A stretch of 64,000 nt of DNA from Bacteroidales bacterium (GCA_003249955.1 QKHS01000068.1:25037-89036); one strand, 5' to 3'. Counted from the stretch's first letter, positions 9,232 through 17,167 are shown. Notes: generated by a model from the letters alone, not told the origin. Numbers and translations are program-made.

Positions 9232-9512
9232 TTATTGCGTTTGGCTACTGGCTTTATTCTCATTTTTGTCTAAAATATCAATAATGAATTGATTATAATT
9301 ATCTTTCATCGGTAACTCATAATCTATTTTTAGCTGTCGCCGTTTCACATTCACTTGCACCATGGTTTTGGGATTAAATCCTTCTTTCTCAATCTCTGTC
9401 CAACAACTGCAATCTCATTTTCTCCCGGAGCTAAATACAATACACCGGCCTTAAATCCTTGATTGTCTTTCAAAAATTCTAATGCTGCTTGAATTCTTTT
9501 TAAATCAGTCAT
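9232..9512 (-). pseudogene. Small hypothetical gene broken by a one-base frameshift
   Basis: Reading from an ATG at 9512 gives MTDLKRIQAALEFLKDNQGF and continues to about residue 38 (APGENEIA), where the frame must shift by one base to continue as SCWTEIEKEGFNPKTMVQVN and run to a TAA at 9232-9234. The total length of 281 bases is one short of 94 codons, consistent with a single-base deletion near 9397-9402. The ATG overlaps the end of gene 9505-10152 by 8 bases, so the two were translationally coupled. No family recognised. A sequencing error or programmed shift would make it a live gene of about 93 residues. Confidence 0.55.
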
Positions 9513-10152
9513 TTGTTAAAGATTTAAATCCAAACTTATGAAGTAATCTTTGAATCAGGTTTGGCGAAGGTTTATAATTCTTGTCAACGACTTTAACAGT
9601 CTCAAAAGCACCAAATCGTTTACGTTGAAACTTTTTATTCATAGTCAACTCGAATGATTCCAAATCAAACTCAAAATCCACATTGAAATCGTATTGATTT
9701 TCTGCTGTCGCCAAATCACCTATTGCTTTTTTATTCTGTTGAGTTTTAAAATAAATCCCGTCTGCCATAAAGTCGGAAATTACTTCTTTAATCAGTGTCT
9801 CCGAGTCAAATACATAAACGCTATAAAATGTCCCGGCGATGAAATAATCAGGATTCTCAGACAGTATTGCACTCTCAATCAAAGGATATTCCTCTGTTTT
9901 TAATATCAGTTCTTTTGTCGTGATATTAATTAAGTACCCAACTCCGCTCGAAATAACAAGCCCTGATTTATTGTATTTATCAATCAAAACTTTATTTAAT
10001 CCAAATCGTGAATCATTCGGAAAACATCCGTACCATTTCTCAAAATCATTATTCTCGAATTCTATCCACAATTGGCTTGTAAAATGTTCTCCAAAATGAA
10101 TTTCCGTAAATTCTCCTGAAATCGGCGTTGTATTTAATATTTTTCCACTCAT
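9505..10152 (-). CDS. Hypothetical protein in the attC-like island
   Basis: 215 residues, no signal peptide, no membrane segment. The sequence is rich in aromatic residues and short beta-like stretches (EIHFGEHFTSQLWIEFE, WYGCFPNDSRFG, VISSGVGYLINI), reminiscent of bacterial immunity-type or propeller fragments, but no family was recognised. The C-terminus is basic (RKRFGAFE, IQRLLHKFGFKS). It overlaps the small frameshifted gene 9232-9512 and is preceded by attC-like element A (10183-10320). The pair could be a two-gene cassette. Function unknown. Confidence 0.6.
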   Translation of the reverse strand: MSGKILNTTPISGEFTEIHFGEHFTSQLWIEFENNDFEKWYGCFPNDSRFGLNKVLIDKYNKSGLVISSGVGYLINITTKELILKTEEYPLIESAILSENPDYFIAGTFYSVYVFDSETLIKEVISDFMADGIYFKTQQNKKAIGDLATAENQYDFNVDFEFDLESFELTMNKKFQRKRFGAFETVKVVDKNYKPSPNLIQRLLHKFGFKSLTND

Positions 10153-10182
10153 TTAATTTCTTGCAGGGTGTCTTTAAGACTT

Positions 10183-10320
10183 GCAGCCAACGGTTGTCGG
10201 TATGGTGTCGTGCGGGACTGCAAAGCTTTTACCTATCCGGGTACACCAATTTTTTTTACGAGCCACCAACGCTCGCAAACCGCTGAAAACCCGAATGCAC
10301 TATACCATGTTTTGGCACCG
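10183..10320. repeat. attC-like imperfect inverted repeat, element A
   Basis: About 138 bases with matching ends. The left arm (10184-10216: GCAGCCAACGGTTGTCGG then TATGGTGTCGTGCGGG) pairs with the right arm (10290-10320: CCGAATGCACTATACCATG then TTTTGGCACCG). The arms are imperfect, with bulges, and the middle is unpaired, as in large integron attC sites, which span roughly 57-141 bp. It sits directly at the 3' end of minus-strand gene 10325-10978, the position of attC in a cassette. Outer ends carry GCCAAC/TTTTGGC, similar but not identical to the RYYYAAC/GTTRRRY core. Recombination activity is unproven. Confidence 0.55.
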
Positions 10321-10324
10321 GTAA

Positions 10325-10978
10325 TTATTTAAGTTTATATCCAATTGTCAGGTTTATTGTAAAAGTATTTACGGTCACCTCTCCACCATTTCCAGTATTT
10401 TCAATTGTCCAATCCGCTACCTTTGTGAAATCTAAATAGTAATCCGCACGTAATCCAAATTGAAGATTTGAAATGTCGTATTTTAATCCTCCACCAAGTA
10501 TTAATCCAATCGATGTACTTTTTAATTCATCCATCTCTTCAAGGATATCAAAATGTTTGCTACTACTCACTAAATAATCAAATCGAGGTCCAAAACTTAT
10601 AAATGGCGTTACAGTTTCTTTAATCCGGTATTTCAAATCAATCATGGTGTTAATTGACAAATAATCCAAAGTCGGTTTTTCAGTAATTGTCTGACCAGTC
10701 AATTCTCCATATTGGTCAGCGAGCACAATCTCCTCTTTGCCTCCTTTTCTAATCATCCCGATGTTTGATGATAAATTATAATATTGTTTATCAAGGTAAT
10801 CAAATCCCACAAAAATTGAATATCCAATCAATGTTTCATTATAAAAGGGGTCAACACTCATCCCTTTCAACTGCCAATCAAGTTTGGAAATTGATGTTCC
10901 TCCCTGAATTTTAAGCGTTTGTCCATTTGTCAAAATTGCTATTGCCAATCCGATTACTAATAATCCTGTCTTTTTCAT
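10325..10978 (-). CDS. Outer-membrane beta-barrel protein (porin-family fold), possible cassette gene
   Basis: 217 residues with a signal peptide (MKKTGLLVIGLAIAILTNGQ) and about eight amphipathic strands, ending in TFTINLTIGYKLK. The plan matches the small outer-membrane barrel families common in Bacteroidota (for example SYNIGMIRKGG-type strand turns: LSSNIGMIRKGGKEE). It is flanked by attC-like elements A (3' side) and B (5' side) and reads in the same direction as the neighbouring island genes, so it behaves like a single-gene cassette. No specific function can be assigned. Confidence 0.65.
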   Translation of the reverse strand: MKKTGLLVIGLAIAILTNGQTLKIQGGTSISKLDWQLKGMSVDPFYNETLIGYSIFVGFDYLDKQYYNLSSNIGMIRKGGKEEIVLADQYGELTGQTITEKPTLDYLSINTMIDLKYRIKETVTPFISFGPRFDYLVSSSKHFDILEEMDELKSTSIGLILGGGLKYDISNLQFGLRADYYLDFTKVADWTIENTGNGGEVTVNTFTINLTIGYKLK

Positions 10979-11021
10979 AATTTATCGTTTATTTAATGTA
11001 GGTTGTGTCTCTGTCATTATT

Positions 11022-11160
11022 GGTGCCAACGTTTGGCGGTATGAAACGTAGCGGATTGCGTGGCGGCGAACCTTATCCCCAGTTACTGACCTTGCCAGCG
11101 GGAACTGAGCTTGCAAATTGCACTAAAACCGCTATGTTTTATGACCGCTTGTTAGCAGTA
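11022..11160. repeat. attC-like imperfect inverted repeat, element B
   Basis: About 139 bases, nearly the same length as element A. The left arm (TGGTGCCAACGTTTGGCGG, then TATGAAACGTAGCGG, 11022-11054) pairs with the right arm (CCGCTATGTTTTATGACCGC then TTGTTAGCAGTA, 11129-11160). The outermost bases GCCAAC/GTTAGCA resemble attC cores. It ends 14 bases before the 3' end of gene 11175-12503, the cassette position. The small plus-strand open frame crossing it is a by-product of the palindrome. Confidence 0.6.
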
Positions 11161-11174
11161 GTTTTTTATTTGTT

Positions 11175-12503
11175 TCATTTAATAATCCCGTGTTTTCTAA
11201 ATAGTTTGTCAAAAAAGTCGATTATTATTTTTTCGTTATATTCGGTTAATTCATAACCACCAAATCGATAAACGTCATATCCTAATAATTTTAAATCTCT
11301 ATCTAAAGATACCATTTCTGCATATTTTTTTGGCGAAGAAATGTTGTCGTCAGAATAATGTTGCTTTCCATCTACTTCGATAACAATTCTCGTTGAATTT
11401 GATAATAAAAGTAGAAAGTCCATTCTTTGTCTTAATAGATATTGAATACCATATTTATTAATTGAATATGGGTCGTAATGTAGATAAACCTGTGGTACTA
11501 ATGCTGGTAATTTTCTCTTTAATTCTTTTGAATATATTTTATAATAAGTTTTAAATAAGATCTGTTCTGGTATAGAATCCAACGAGTTTAGAAGTCTATC
11601 ATTTAATTCTTTAGCAGTATCCTTATTTCGCTCTTTTTTATTCAATTCTGCCCACCATTCAACTAAATCTACCCACAATAGTCCTGTGTTTTTTATTGGT
11701 TTATTATAAATGAGACAATACTCAGAATTTTTGACAATTTTTATTCTGTTACTTAAGGCATCATCCAACACTATTTCTGGTTTATATCCATTTGCAGCAA
11801 AAATTAAATTCTTAACAGAATCTTGTATTCCAGTGTCTTGATGTACTCTAAAAACTTGTTTTCCTGAAATCTCGGAGACAGGAAGTAATTGAAGATTGTC
11901 CTTTTTTAAATGTTCATTAATTATTGACATGTACTGTTTACTATCTTCATCTGTTCTTACATAAGGATGAACTATTTGTTCAAGAAATAGGAAGAATTTC
12001 ACATCAAGACTTTCATGTAAATTGCTATTTTTCAACAACTCATTCAAATCGACTTGTTTTTCTGTTTCATGTAATTTGTTTCCGAAAATGTAATCCAAAG
12101 AGAAACTTTCTGTTGATTTTATATGTTGGAGTTCACATTTCTCAAGAAATTCGTCTATAGATAATTTTCCGTTAATATTTCCAATTTTATATAAGTCGGA
12201 AAGTAAATCTTTTCGTGTAAGCTCAGATAATTTATAATACTTTCCGTCAAAGAAGTGATTTAAAGCTTTCCCTACAATGTCAACTCGATAATCTTCAATA
12301 ATTTGATTAGCTAGCTTGATAATAAAATCGACATCCTTTTCTAATAGAATACTTTCTATATATTTATATTTACTACCTGGTGAAGAATAATCTTCCCCAT
12401 CTCCAAGATTGTATTTTTTGCAAACTGCGGGTATTTTATAAGCCTTTTCACTTGATAAAACAGTTGCTATACTTTCGATTATATTTTCAGCCTTTTTGCT
12501 CAA
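11175..12503 (-). CDS. Putative anti-phage effector: AbiJ-type N-terminal domain plus PD-(D/E)xK nuclease motif
   Basis: About 442 residues from the TTG at 12503. Numbering from that start, the first 90 residues (SIATVLSSEKAYKIPAVCKK, YNLGDGED, DFIIKLANQIIEDY) resemble the AbiJ N-terminal domain 3 found in front of nuclease or HEPN effectors of abortive-infection proteins. The C-terminal 110 residues carry a restriction-endonuclease-like core: RMDFLLLL (Asp), IVIEVDGKQHY (Glu-x-Asp-Gly-Lys) and LDRDLKLLGYDVYRFGGYEL. The middle is helical and unrecognised. Starts upstream of 12503 would lie inside attC-like element C and are less likely. Element B follows its 3' end. Phage defence is inferred from domains and island context. 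Confidence 0.65.
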   Translation of the reverse strand: MSKKAENIIESIATVLSSEKAYKIPAVCKKYNLGDGEDYSSPGSKYKYIESILLEKDVDFIIKLANQIIEDYRVDIVGKALNHFFDGKYYKLSELTRKDLLSDLYKIGNINGKLSIDEFLEKCELQHIKSTESFSLDYIFGNKLHETEKQVDLNELLKNSNLHESLDVKFFLFLEQIVHPYVRTDEDSKQYMSIINEHLKKDNLQLLPVSEISGKQVFRVHQDTGIQDSVKNLIFAANGYKPEIVLDDALSNRIKIVKNSEYCLIYNKPIKNTGLLWVDLVEWWAELNKKERNKDTAKELNDRLLNSLDSIPEQILFKTYYKIYSKELKRKLPALVPQVYLHYDPYSINKYGIQYLLRQRMDFLLLLSNSTRIVIEVDGKQHYSDDNISSPKKYAEMVSLDRDLKLLGYDVYRFGGYELTEYNEKIIIDFFDKLFRKHGIIK

Positions 12504-12523
12504 TTTATTTTTTTTAAAATTAC

Positions 12524-12576
12524 TGCTAACGATTGTATAACCACCACAATGATGGTTATTTCTCAATTAGTTATAC
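12524..12576. repeat. Short attC-like inverted repeat, element C
   Basis: About 53 bases. The left arm TGCTAACGATTGTATAACCA (12524-12543) pairs imperfectly with the right arm TGGTTATTTCTCAATTAG (12553-12570) and TTATAC; the inner AACCA/TGGTT pairing is exact. Outer CTAACG/AATTAG resemble attC cores. It lies just upstream of the nuclease gene and would mark the far boundary of its cassette. It is much shorter than elements A and B and less certain. Confidence 0.4.
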
Positions 12577-12831
12577 CTTTGATATTCATCACAATTTCAA
12601 TTCTCAACGGTTTTTCATTAAACCTTTTACTATTTTTTTACTAATTACTTTTTTGAAATCATCATTAATATTTTGTAAATATATGTAAAACAATTTAATC
12701 ATACATATATAAAAGTTTTTTTTGTGGCTGTTATATAATTTTAAAAATCCAAACTGTCCGGCGAGCAGCATAAGTTATGGCTCTTATATAGAAAACCGGA
12801 TAATCACAGTAAAATAACAGTAATAAATTGA

Positions 12832-13104
12832 TATTGGGAAAGCTTTTCCGAAGCACATTCAAAGGCTGCAAATTTCGGATCACTGCAAAACGGGATTGGT
12901 ATAAATCTTATTACTGATAAAAACAGCAAAATAATATCCAAACTAAATACCTTTACCGTCAAAGAAAAAATACTATATGCCGATCTGCAAATTCAATCAA
13001 AAACAACCATATACAGCAAGGCAGGGAATTTATTTTTAATTGTCTGTGCTATATTTTTGATATTTGTTATTCTTTCGGGAATTATAAAATTAAAAAAAGG
13101 ATAA
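12832..13104 (+). pseudogene. Decayed 3' fragment of an Lnt-like gene
   Basis: The stretch matches, nearly base for base, the 3' end of the intact Lnt-like gene (about 8794-9077), beginning at TTGGGAAAGC and including the run CTAAATACCTTTACCGTCAA. Relative to the intact gene it has lost about 24 bases after CAAAACGGGATTGG and differs at scattered sites; its end (AAAATTAAAAAAAGG) has diverged. No start, no catalytic Glu, Lys or Cys. The flanks 12577-12831 show only an AT-rich 9-bp stem-loop (12679-12710). It is a remnant of a second copy of that locus. Confidence 0.8.
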
Positions 13105-13132
13105 GGTTTTTAATTGATGTAGTCAAAATTCT

Positions 13133-13283
13133 TCTACTGTTTATAATGCGTAAGATCATCTGTCTCCATATACCAGGAATACAGATAAACTTTACCATAA
13201 TGACACGTACAATATCTAAAACCGAATCACTTTTTCTATTGTGGCTTATTAATATGAAAATTATTTATCAGTCCGGTTTAAAA
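13133..13283 (-). pseudogene. Decayed 3' fragment of the small lipoprotein gene found at 23478-23870
   Basis: The plus-strand text from CTACTGTTTATAATGCG through CATATACCAGGAATACAG to ATATGAAAATTATTTATCAG parallels 23477-23627, the last 50 codons of the intact lipoprotein gene, with scattered substitutions. No 5' half is present. It abuts the Lnt-like fragment tail-to-tail, showing that an ancestral locus had the two genes convergent. The remaining gap to 13450 has no recognisable gene. Confidence 0.7.
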
Positions 13284-13449
13284 GAATACAGAAGATATTA
13301 GAAATACTTTTTTCACAGTTGTGCAACCAATTTGCAATAAGAATTAATTATGCAAAACCATTTTGATGGATTAAAAACATCTGCTATGACTATGATTTAA
13401 CACCTGAATTGATTTGCTTTTATCAGATCTGTAAATAATTTGCAGATAG

Positions 13450-13481
13450 CTTGATATAATGAAATCTAATTACTATCTTTG
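13450..13481 (+). promoter_or_regulatory. Bacteroidetes-type promoter of the propeller protein gene
   Basis: CTTG at 13450-13453, 20 bases, then TATCTTTG at 13474-13481, an exact TAnnTTTG -7 element. The predicted start near 13488 leaves a leader of about 20 bases before the ATG at 13510. Confidence 0.55.
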
Positions 13482-13509
13482 TAAAACATTATTTTAATAA
13501 ATCATTGTT

Positions 13510-14760
13510 ATGCTCAAACAAACAATTACAATTATTACATTATTTATACTTTTAAGTAATTTTCTTTTCTGCCAAACAGAATCATGGACAATTTACAATA
13601 CATCTAATTCAGACATTCCTGATAATTGGGTCTGGGGATTGGACATTGACAATGATCAAAATGTCTGGATAGGAACTGTAGATCATGGATTAGCAAAGTT
13701 TGACGGTACAAGTTGGACAATATACAATACATCGAATTCTGATTTGCCGAGTAATACATGTTTTGTAACTGCATTTGAATCTAATGGAAATGTTTGGGAG
13801 GGTTCAATGGCCGGAGTATCTATGTTTGATGGCAGTGAATGGACATCACAATTAACCGGGGGTGACATGTGGGATATTGAGATTGATTCAGACAATAATA
13901 AATGGGTAACAACTATGAGTTACGGATTGGCATTTTATAATAACAGCACCTGGACTTATTACACATCTGCTCAGATGGGGACTAATTGTGCATTTGCAAT
14001 TGCAATTGACAATTCAGGAGTAAAATGGATTGGAACAGATAATGGTCTTGTTAAGTACGACGGCACAAACTGGACAATTTATAATACAGGAAACTCTCCT
14101 ATTCCTAACGACAATGTTATTTCACTTGAAATTGACATAAATGATAATATTTGGATTGGAACAGGAGGTTCGGGTAATACAGGAGGACTGGCAAAATTTG
14201 ACAGAGAAAACTGGACAGTTTATACAGACGATAATTCCGGTTTACCAAGTAATTATATTACAGACTTAATGCCTGATAGTGAAGGGAATATATGGATTTC
14301 TACAGGAGGATCTCAACCAGGAGGCCTTGTAAAATTTGATGGAGATTCAAACTGGAAGATATACAACTCCTCAAACTCAGATATACCTGCCAGTGATAAC
14401 AGAGTACAATCTGTTGCAATGGATTCAGCAGGTTGTGTTTGGGTTGCAACTAGTGATGGGATTGGTGTTTTATGTTTTGAAACTAACGATATTAAAACTA
14501 AACATAACGACCAGATATTTCCGGTACAAATCTATCCAAATCCAAACAAAGGAGTCTTTACAATTGAGTTTTCAGATATTTCTTCAGAAAACCATACTAT
14601 TGAATTATTGAGAATGCCGGGACAATTGATTGATTCAAGAAAGGTGTCCGGAGGCACAACAACAGAACAGTTTGATGTGTCTGAATCTGATAAAGGCATT
14701 TATTACGTACGGATAATCACAGGCGATGCTGTAAAAGTTGAAAAAATCATTGTCCAATAA
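13510..14760 (+). CDS. Secreted two-component-propeller-repeat protein with T9SS type-A tail
   Basis: 416 residues: signal peptide (MLKQTITIITLFILLSNFLFCQ), about seven repeats of the kind SWTIYNTSNSDIP...NVWIGT...GLAKFDG (residues 25-315), and a type-A sorting tail (about 335-416: VQIYPNPNKGVFTIEFSD ... KVEKIIVQ). The repeats match the Reg_prop blades that form periplasmic seven-bladed propellers of hybrid two-component sensors, but here they are on a free, secreted protein with no kinase. The role is probably surface binding. It stands alone after the pseudogene region, with its own promoter. Confidence 0.85.
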   Translation: MLKQTITIITLFILLSNFLFCQTESWTIYNTSNSDIPDNWVWGLDIDNDQNVWIGTVDHGLAKFDGTSWTIYNTSNSDLPSNTCFVTAFESNGNVWEGSMAGVSMFDGSEWTSQLTGGDMWDIEIDSDNNKWVTTMSYGLAFYNNSTWTYYTSAQMGTNCAFAIAIDNSGVKWIGTDNGLVKYDGTNWTIYNTGNSPIPNDNVISLEIDINDNIWIGTGGSGNTGGLAKFDRENWTVYTDDNSGLPSNYITDLMPDSEGNIWISTGGSQPGGLVKFDGDSNWKIYNSSNSDIPASDNRVQSVAMDSAGCVWVATSDGIGVLCFETNDIKTKHNDQIFPVQIYPNPNKGVFTIEFSDISSENHTIELLRMPGQLIDSRKVSGGTTTEQFDVSESDKGIYYVRIITGDAVKVEKIIVQ

Positions 14761-14827
14761 TTTTCATCATAATTAAAATTGAGACTAATTCTCAAAAGTT
14801 AATACAATACTTATTTTAGAAAAGCAT

Positions 14828-15505
14828 TTACAATAAGGCACTTATAAACATCCCCAATTGATGGTCTTCAATCATCATGGCTCCAAAACCGTACCTGTCA
14901 AAATTAATTGCACAGCCTGCCGAATATGATTTATAGCTTACGCCTAAACGTCCATAGATATAACTTCTGTCATGTTCGCCAATTTTAGTATTTTGACTGT
15001 ACATTCCCTGAACGCGTGTGTATAATGACCAATTGCCTCTGATCTGCGGACGGTATTCTGCCATTGCAATTGTCTCAAAATTTCTGGGTCCGGTAAGATG
15101 AAAACCTGAATTTACCAATGCCATAAAGCTTCTGCTATGATAAGCATACTGCAGTCCGGCATAAGGCCGGAAGCCCCAGTGTGAACTGTATAGTGCTCCT
15201 GATAAAACACTAAAACCTTTGTAAATATCATACTTTAGCAAAGCCAGATTTAAAGACTCCTGCAAATATGCATCATTGTCATAATTGGCCCGCAGATATG
15301 ACAATCCGAATATTCCTAATTTATTAGTTCCCGAAAATTTTTTGTCAACTACCATTTGATAAGTCCACCCATTTGTTCCTGCAAAAAGTTCTATTGGAAT
15401 TGGGGCCGGTCTATGTTCTTTTATATTTTCTTCCTGTGAAAAAGCATCAATAGTCAATATTGCAAAAAAAGCTACTGACAACAGTATAAAAACATCTCTT
15501 CTCAT
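14828..15505 (-). CDS. Predicted outer-membrane beta-barrel protein
   Basis: 225 residues with a signal peptide (MRRDVFILLSVAFFAILTIDAFSQ) and a periodic strand pattern rich in Tyr, Gly and Ser (LGIFGLSYLRANYDND, GFRPYAGLQYAYHSR, YIYGRLGVSYKSYSAG), consistent with an 8-10 strand barrel. It lies 110 bases after the azoreductase gene and may share its transcript, although a large stem-loop (15554-15596) lies between. Family not recognised. Confidence 0.6.
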   Translation of the reverse strand: MRRDVFILLSVAFFAILTIDAFSQEENIKEHRPAPIPIELFAGTNGWTYQMVVDKKFSGTNKLGIFGLSYLRANYDNDAYLQESLNLALLKYDIYKGFSVLSGALYSSHWGFRPYAGLQYAYHSRSFMALVNSGFHLTGPRNFETIAMAEYRPQIRGNWSLYTRVQGMYSQNTKIGEHDRSYIYGRLGVSYKSYSAGCAINFDRYGFGAMMIEDHQLGMFISALL

Positions 15506-15553
15506 AAGTCTTTTGTTTGTTTTATGATATTTGTTTACCCCGGATTATTTAAT

Positions 15554-15596
15554 AGCAGGCATTCGCCTCGTGGTAAACACAAGGCAAATGCCTGCT
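15554..15596. repeat. Large near-perfect stem-loop between azoreductase and outer-membrane gene
   Basis: AGCAGGCATT at 15554-15563 pairs with AATGCCTGCT at 15587-15596; inside, GCCT/AGGC and CAC/GTG-type pairs extend the stem around a small loop. No run of T follows on either strand, so it is not a classic rho-independent terminator. It may cap or stabilise the upstream azoreductase mRNA, or be a mobile palindrome. Confidence 0.6.
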
Positions 15597-15615
15597 TAAA
15601 AATCCGACAATTCTT

Positions 15616-16221
15616 TCAGAAAGTCTGTGCAAATTCGTTCGCTCTTTTAACAGCATAGTCTAACAGCGCCTGTGTATCTTCTGTTATAATATCAAGACGA
15701 TCTGTTGCGAGAGTTGAATAATCTGTTATCCCCATGAATCTGAAAATATTGCATAAATATTTATCTGCCATTTCAAGATCCTCCATCGGTTCAAAAGAAT
15801 AATCACCACCACGGGTAATAATATTTATGGCTTTTTTGTTGTGACACATACCTACCGGCCCTTTTTCGGTATAGCTGAATGTTACACCACCCACGGCAAC
15901 ACAGTCTATATAAGCTTTTAATATTGCAGGGATTCCAAGGTTCCAGATTGGTTCGGCAATAACATATTTATCTGCCTCAAGAAACTGGTATGTATATTTT
16001 AAAACCGGATGGTTCTTATCCTGACGCATAACAGCTTCGTGCAATTCTCCTAATTTACCTTTAGGCAAAAACGGAATTCCTACGTCATACAGATCCAGTT
16101 CAATAATCTCGTCATTCGGATTATTCTCTTTGTAAGTTTTAATAAAACTGTCTGATATCTGGAAAGTCCTTGACCCGCCATCAGCTTTCGCATTCGCTTT
16201 GATGTATAATACCTTGCTCAT
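15616..16221 (-). CDS. azoR: FMN-dependent NADH azoreductase / quinone reductase (flavodoxin-like fold)
   Basis: 201 residues, the usual AzoR length. The flavodoxin-like fold shows the phosphate-binding start (LYIKANAKADGGSRTFQISD) and the highly conserved flavin segment EPIWNLGIPAILKAYIDCVA followed by GGVTFSYTEKGPVG. Such enzymes reduce quinones and azo compounds by two electrons in the cytoplasm and protect against electrophile stress. A TACATTTG -7-like box lies on the minus strand at 16316-16323, about 95 bases upstream. It neighbours a Crp-family regulator gene transcribed in the same direction. Confidence 0.88.
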   Translation of the reverse strand: MSKVLYIKANAKADGGSRTFQISDSFIKTYKENNPNDEIIELDLYDVGIPFLPKGKLGELHEAVMRQDKNHPVLKYTYQFLEADKYVIAEPIWNLGIPAILKAYIDCVAVGGVTFSYTEKGPVGMCHNKKAINIITRGGDYSFEPMEDLEMADKYLCNIFRFMGITDYSTLATDRLDIITEDTQALLDYAVKRANEFAQTF

Positions 16222-16435
16222 TTTTAAATAATTTTATAGGTTAAACTAAATTTTATCTTCATTCATAATTTATCTCTTCAATTTGTTTTAAACTTTTATT
16301 GAGAAGATTTCACTACAAATGTATTGCACCGAAAAGGCGATTCCTTTTACAAATGTTAAAAAGTGGAAGAAATGACGAAAGACCGTAAACTAAAGTATGA
16401 ACACAAAAGACAATCGCTGTCTGAAAACAAATAAT

Positions 16436-16999
16436 TTACATTTTAGCTCTGATTCTGCTTAATGATACCTGAGAGATCCCCAAAAAGGCCGCAGTATCAC
16501 CTAAACTTATCCGCTGTTGCAGATGTCCGTATTCCTTTAAAAACTTATCATATCTTTCCGTAGCATCCAGATAAAGCAATCCTTTGAGGTTTGATATTGC
16601 TGTATAAGCAACAACTGAAATCAATTTACGGGAAAAACTTTCGAAACTGTGATATTTTGTACAAAGGTGTTCAAAATCTTCATAAGGCAAATAGTCAATT
16701 ACAGAGTCTTCCAAAGCCATAGTTGAATAACCGGCAGGCAGATTATTAAAAAAGCTGTCAGTTGCAAGAAAAAAGAGTTTTTCTTCGAAAAAACGAAAAA
16801 TAAACTGATTCCCTTTATGATAATAATAGTGTTTGGCAAGCCCATCCCGTACAAAAAACAAATGTTTGCAGAGCTCTCCTTCCCTGTGGATTATATCACC
16901 TTTTTTGTATGTTTTTGTACGAATGCATTGAGAAAGCTCCAAAGATGCCTCATCTGACAATTGAGAAAGTTTATTTACGCAATTCAAAAATTCATTCAT
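16436..16999 (-). CDS. Crp/Fnr-family transcriptional regulator
   Basis: 187 residues from the ATG at 16997-16999 (MNEFLNCVNKLSQLSD); the longer frame begins with a TTG and is less likely. Residues 10-120 form a cyclic-nucleotide-binding-like barrel (KKGDIIHREGELCKHLFFVR, DGLAKHYYYHKG), and the C-terminus has a short helix-turn-helix (RISLGDTAAFLGISQVSLSRIRAKM). It lacks the FNR cysteines. It resembles the small Crp-like proteins next to oxidoreductases in Bacteroidota and may control the azoreductase downstream. Confidence 0.82.
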   Translation of the reverse strand: MNEFLNCVNKLSQLSDEASLELSQCIRTKTYKKGDIIHREGELCKHLFFVRDGLAKHYYYHKGNQFIFRFFEEKLFFLATDSFFNNLPAGYSTMALEDSVIDYLPYEDFEHLCTKYHSFESFSRKLISVVAYTAISNLKGLLYLDATERYDKFLKEYGHLQQRISLGDTAAFLGISQVSLSRIRAKM

Positions 17000-17167
17000 T
17001 TCAAAAATCTTTATGTAAATTAAACGGTTATCTGCACAAATTGTTTCCAAAGTCTTTTCCTGAATAAGTAAATGGTATTGGCGTTATTTCAGGATTCTGC
17101 CGGATATCAGTAAATTTTGTAACATAGAACAATCGGGTAATGATAAAAACCCGGAGAATAACAAAAC

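Noticed and set aside
11005..11256. 83-aa plus-strand open frame
   Set aside because: It crosses attC-like element B and the end of the nuclease gene; open only by chance.
14336..14611. Second-frame open frame within the propeller gene
   Set aside because: Out-of-frame shadow of the repeats and tail; the main frame has a signal peptide, blades and a sorting tail.
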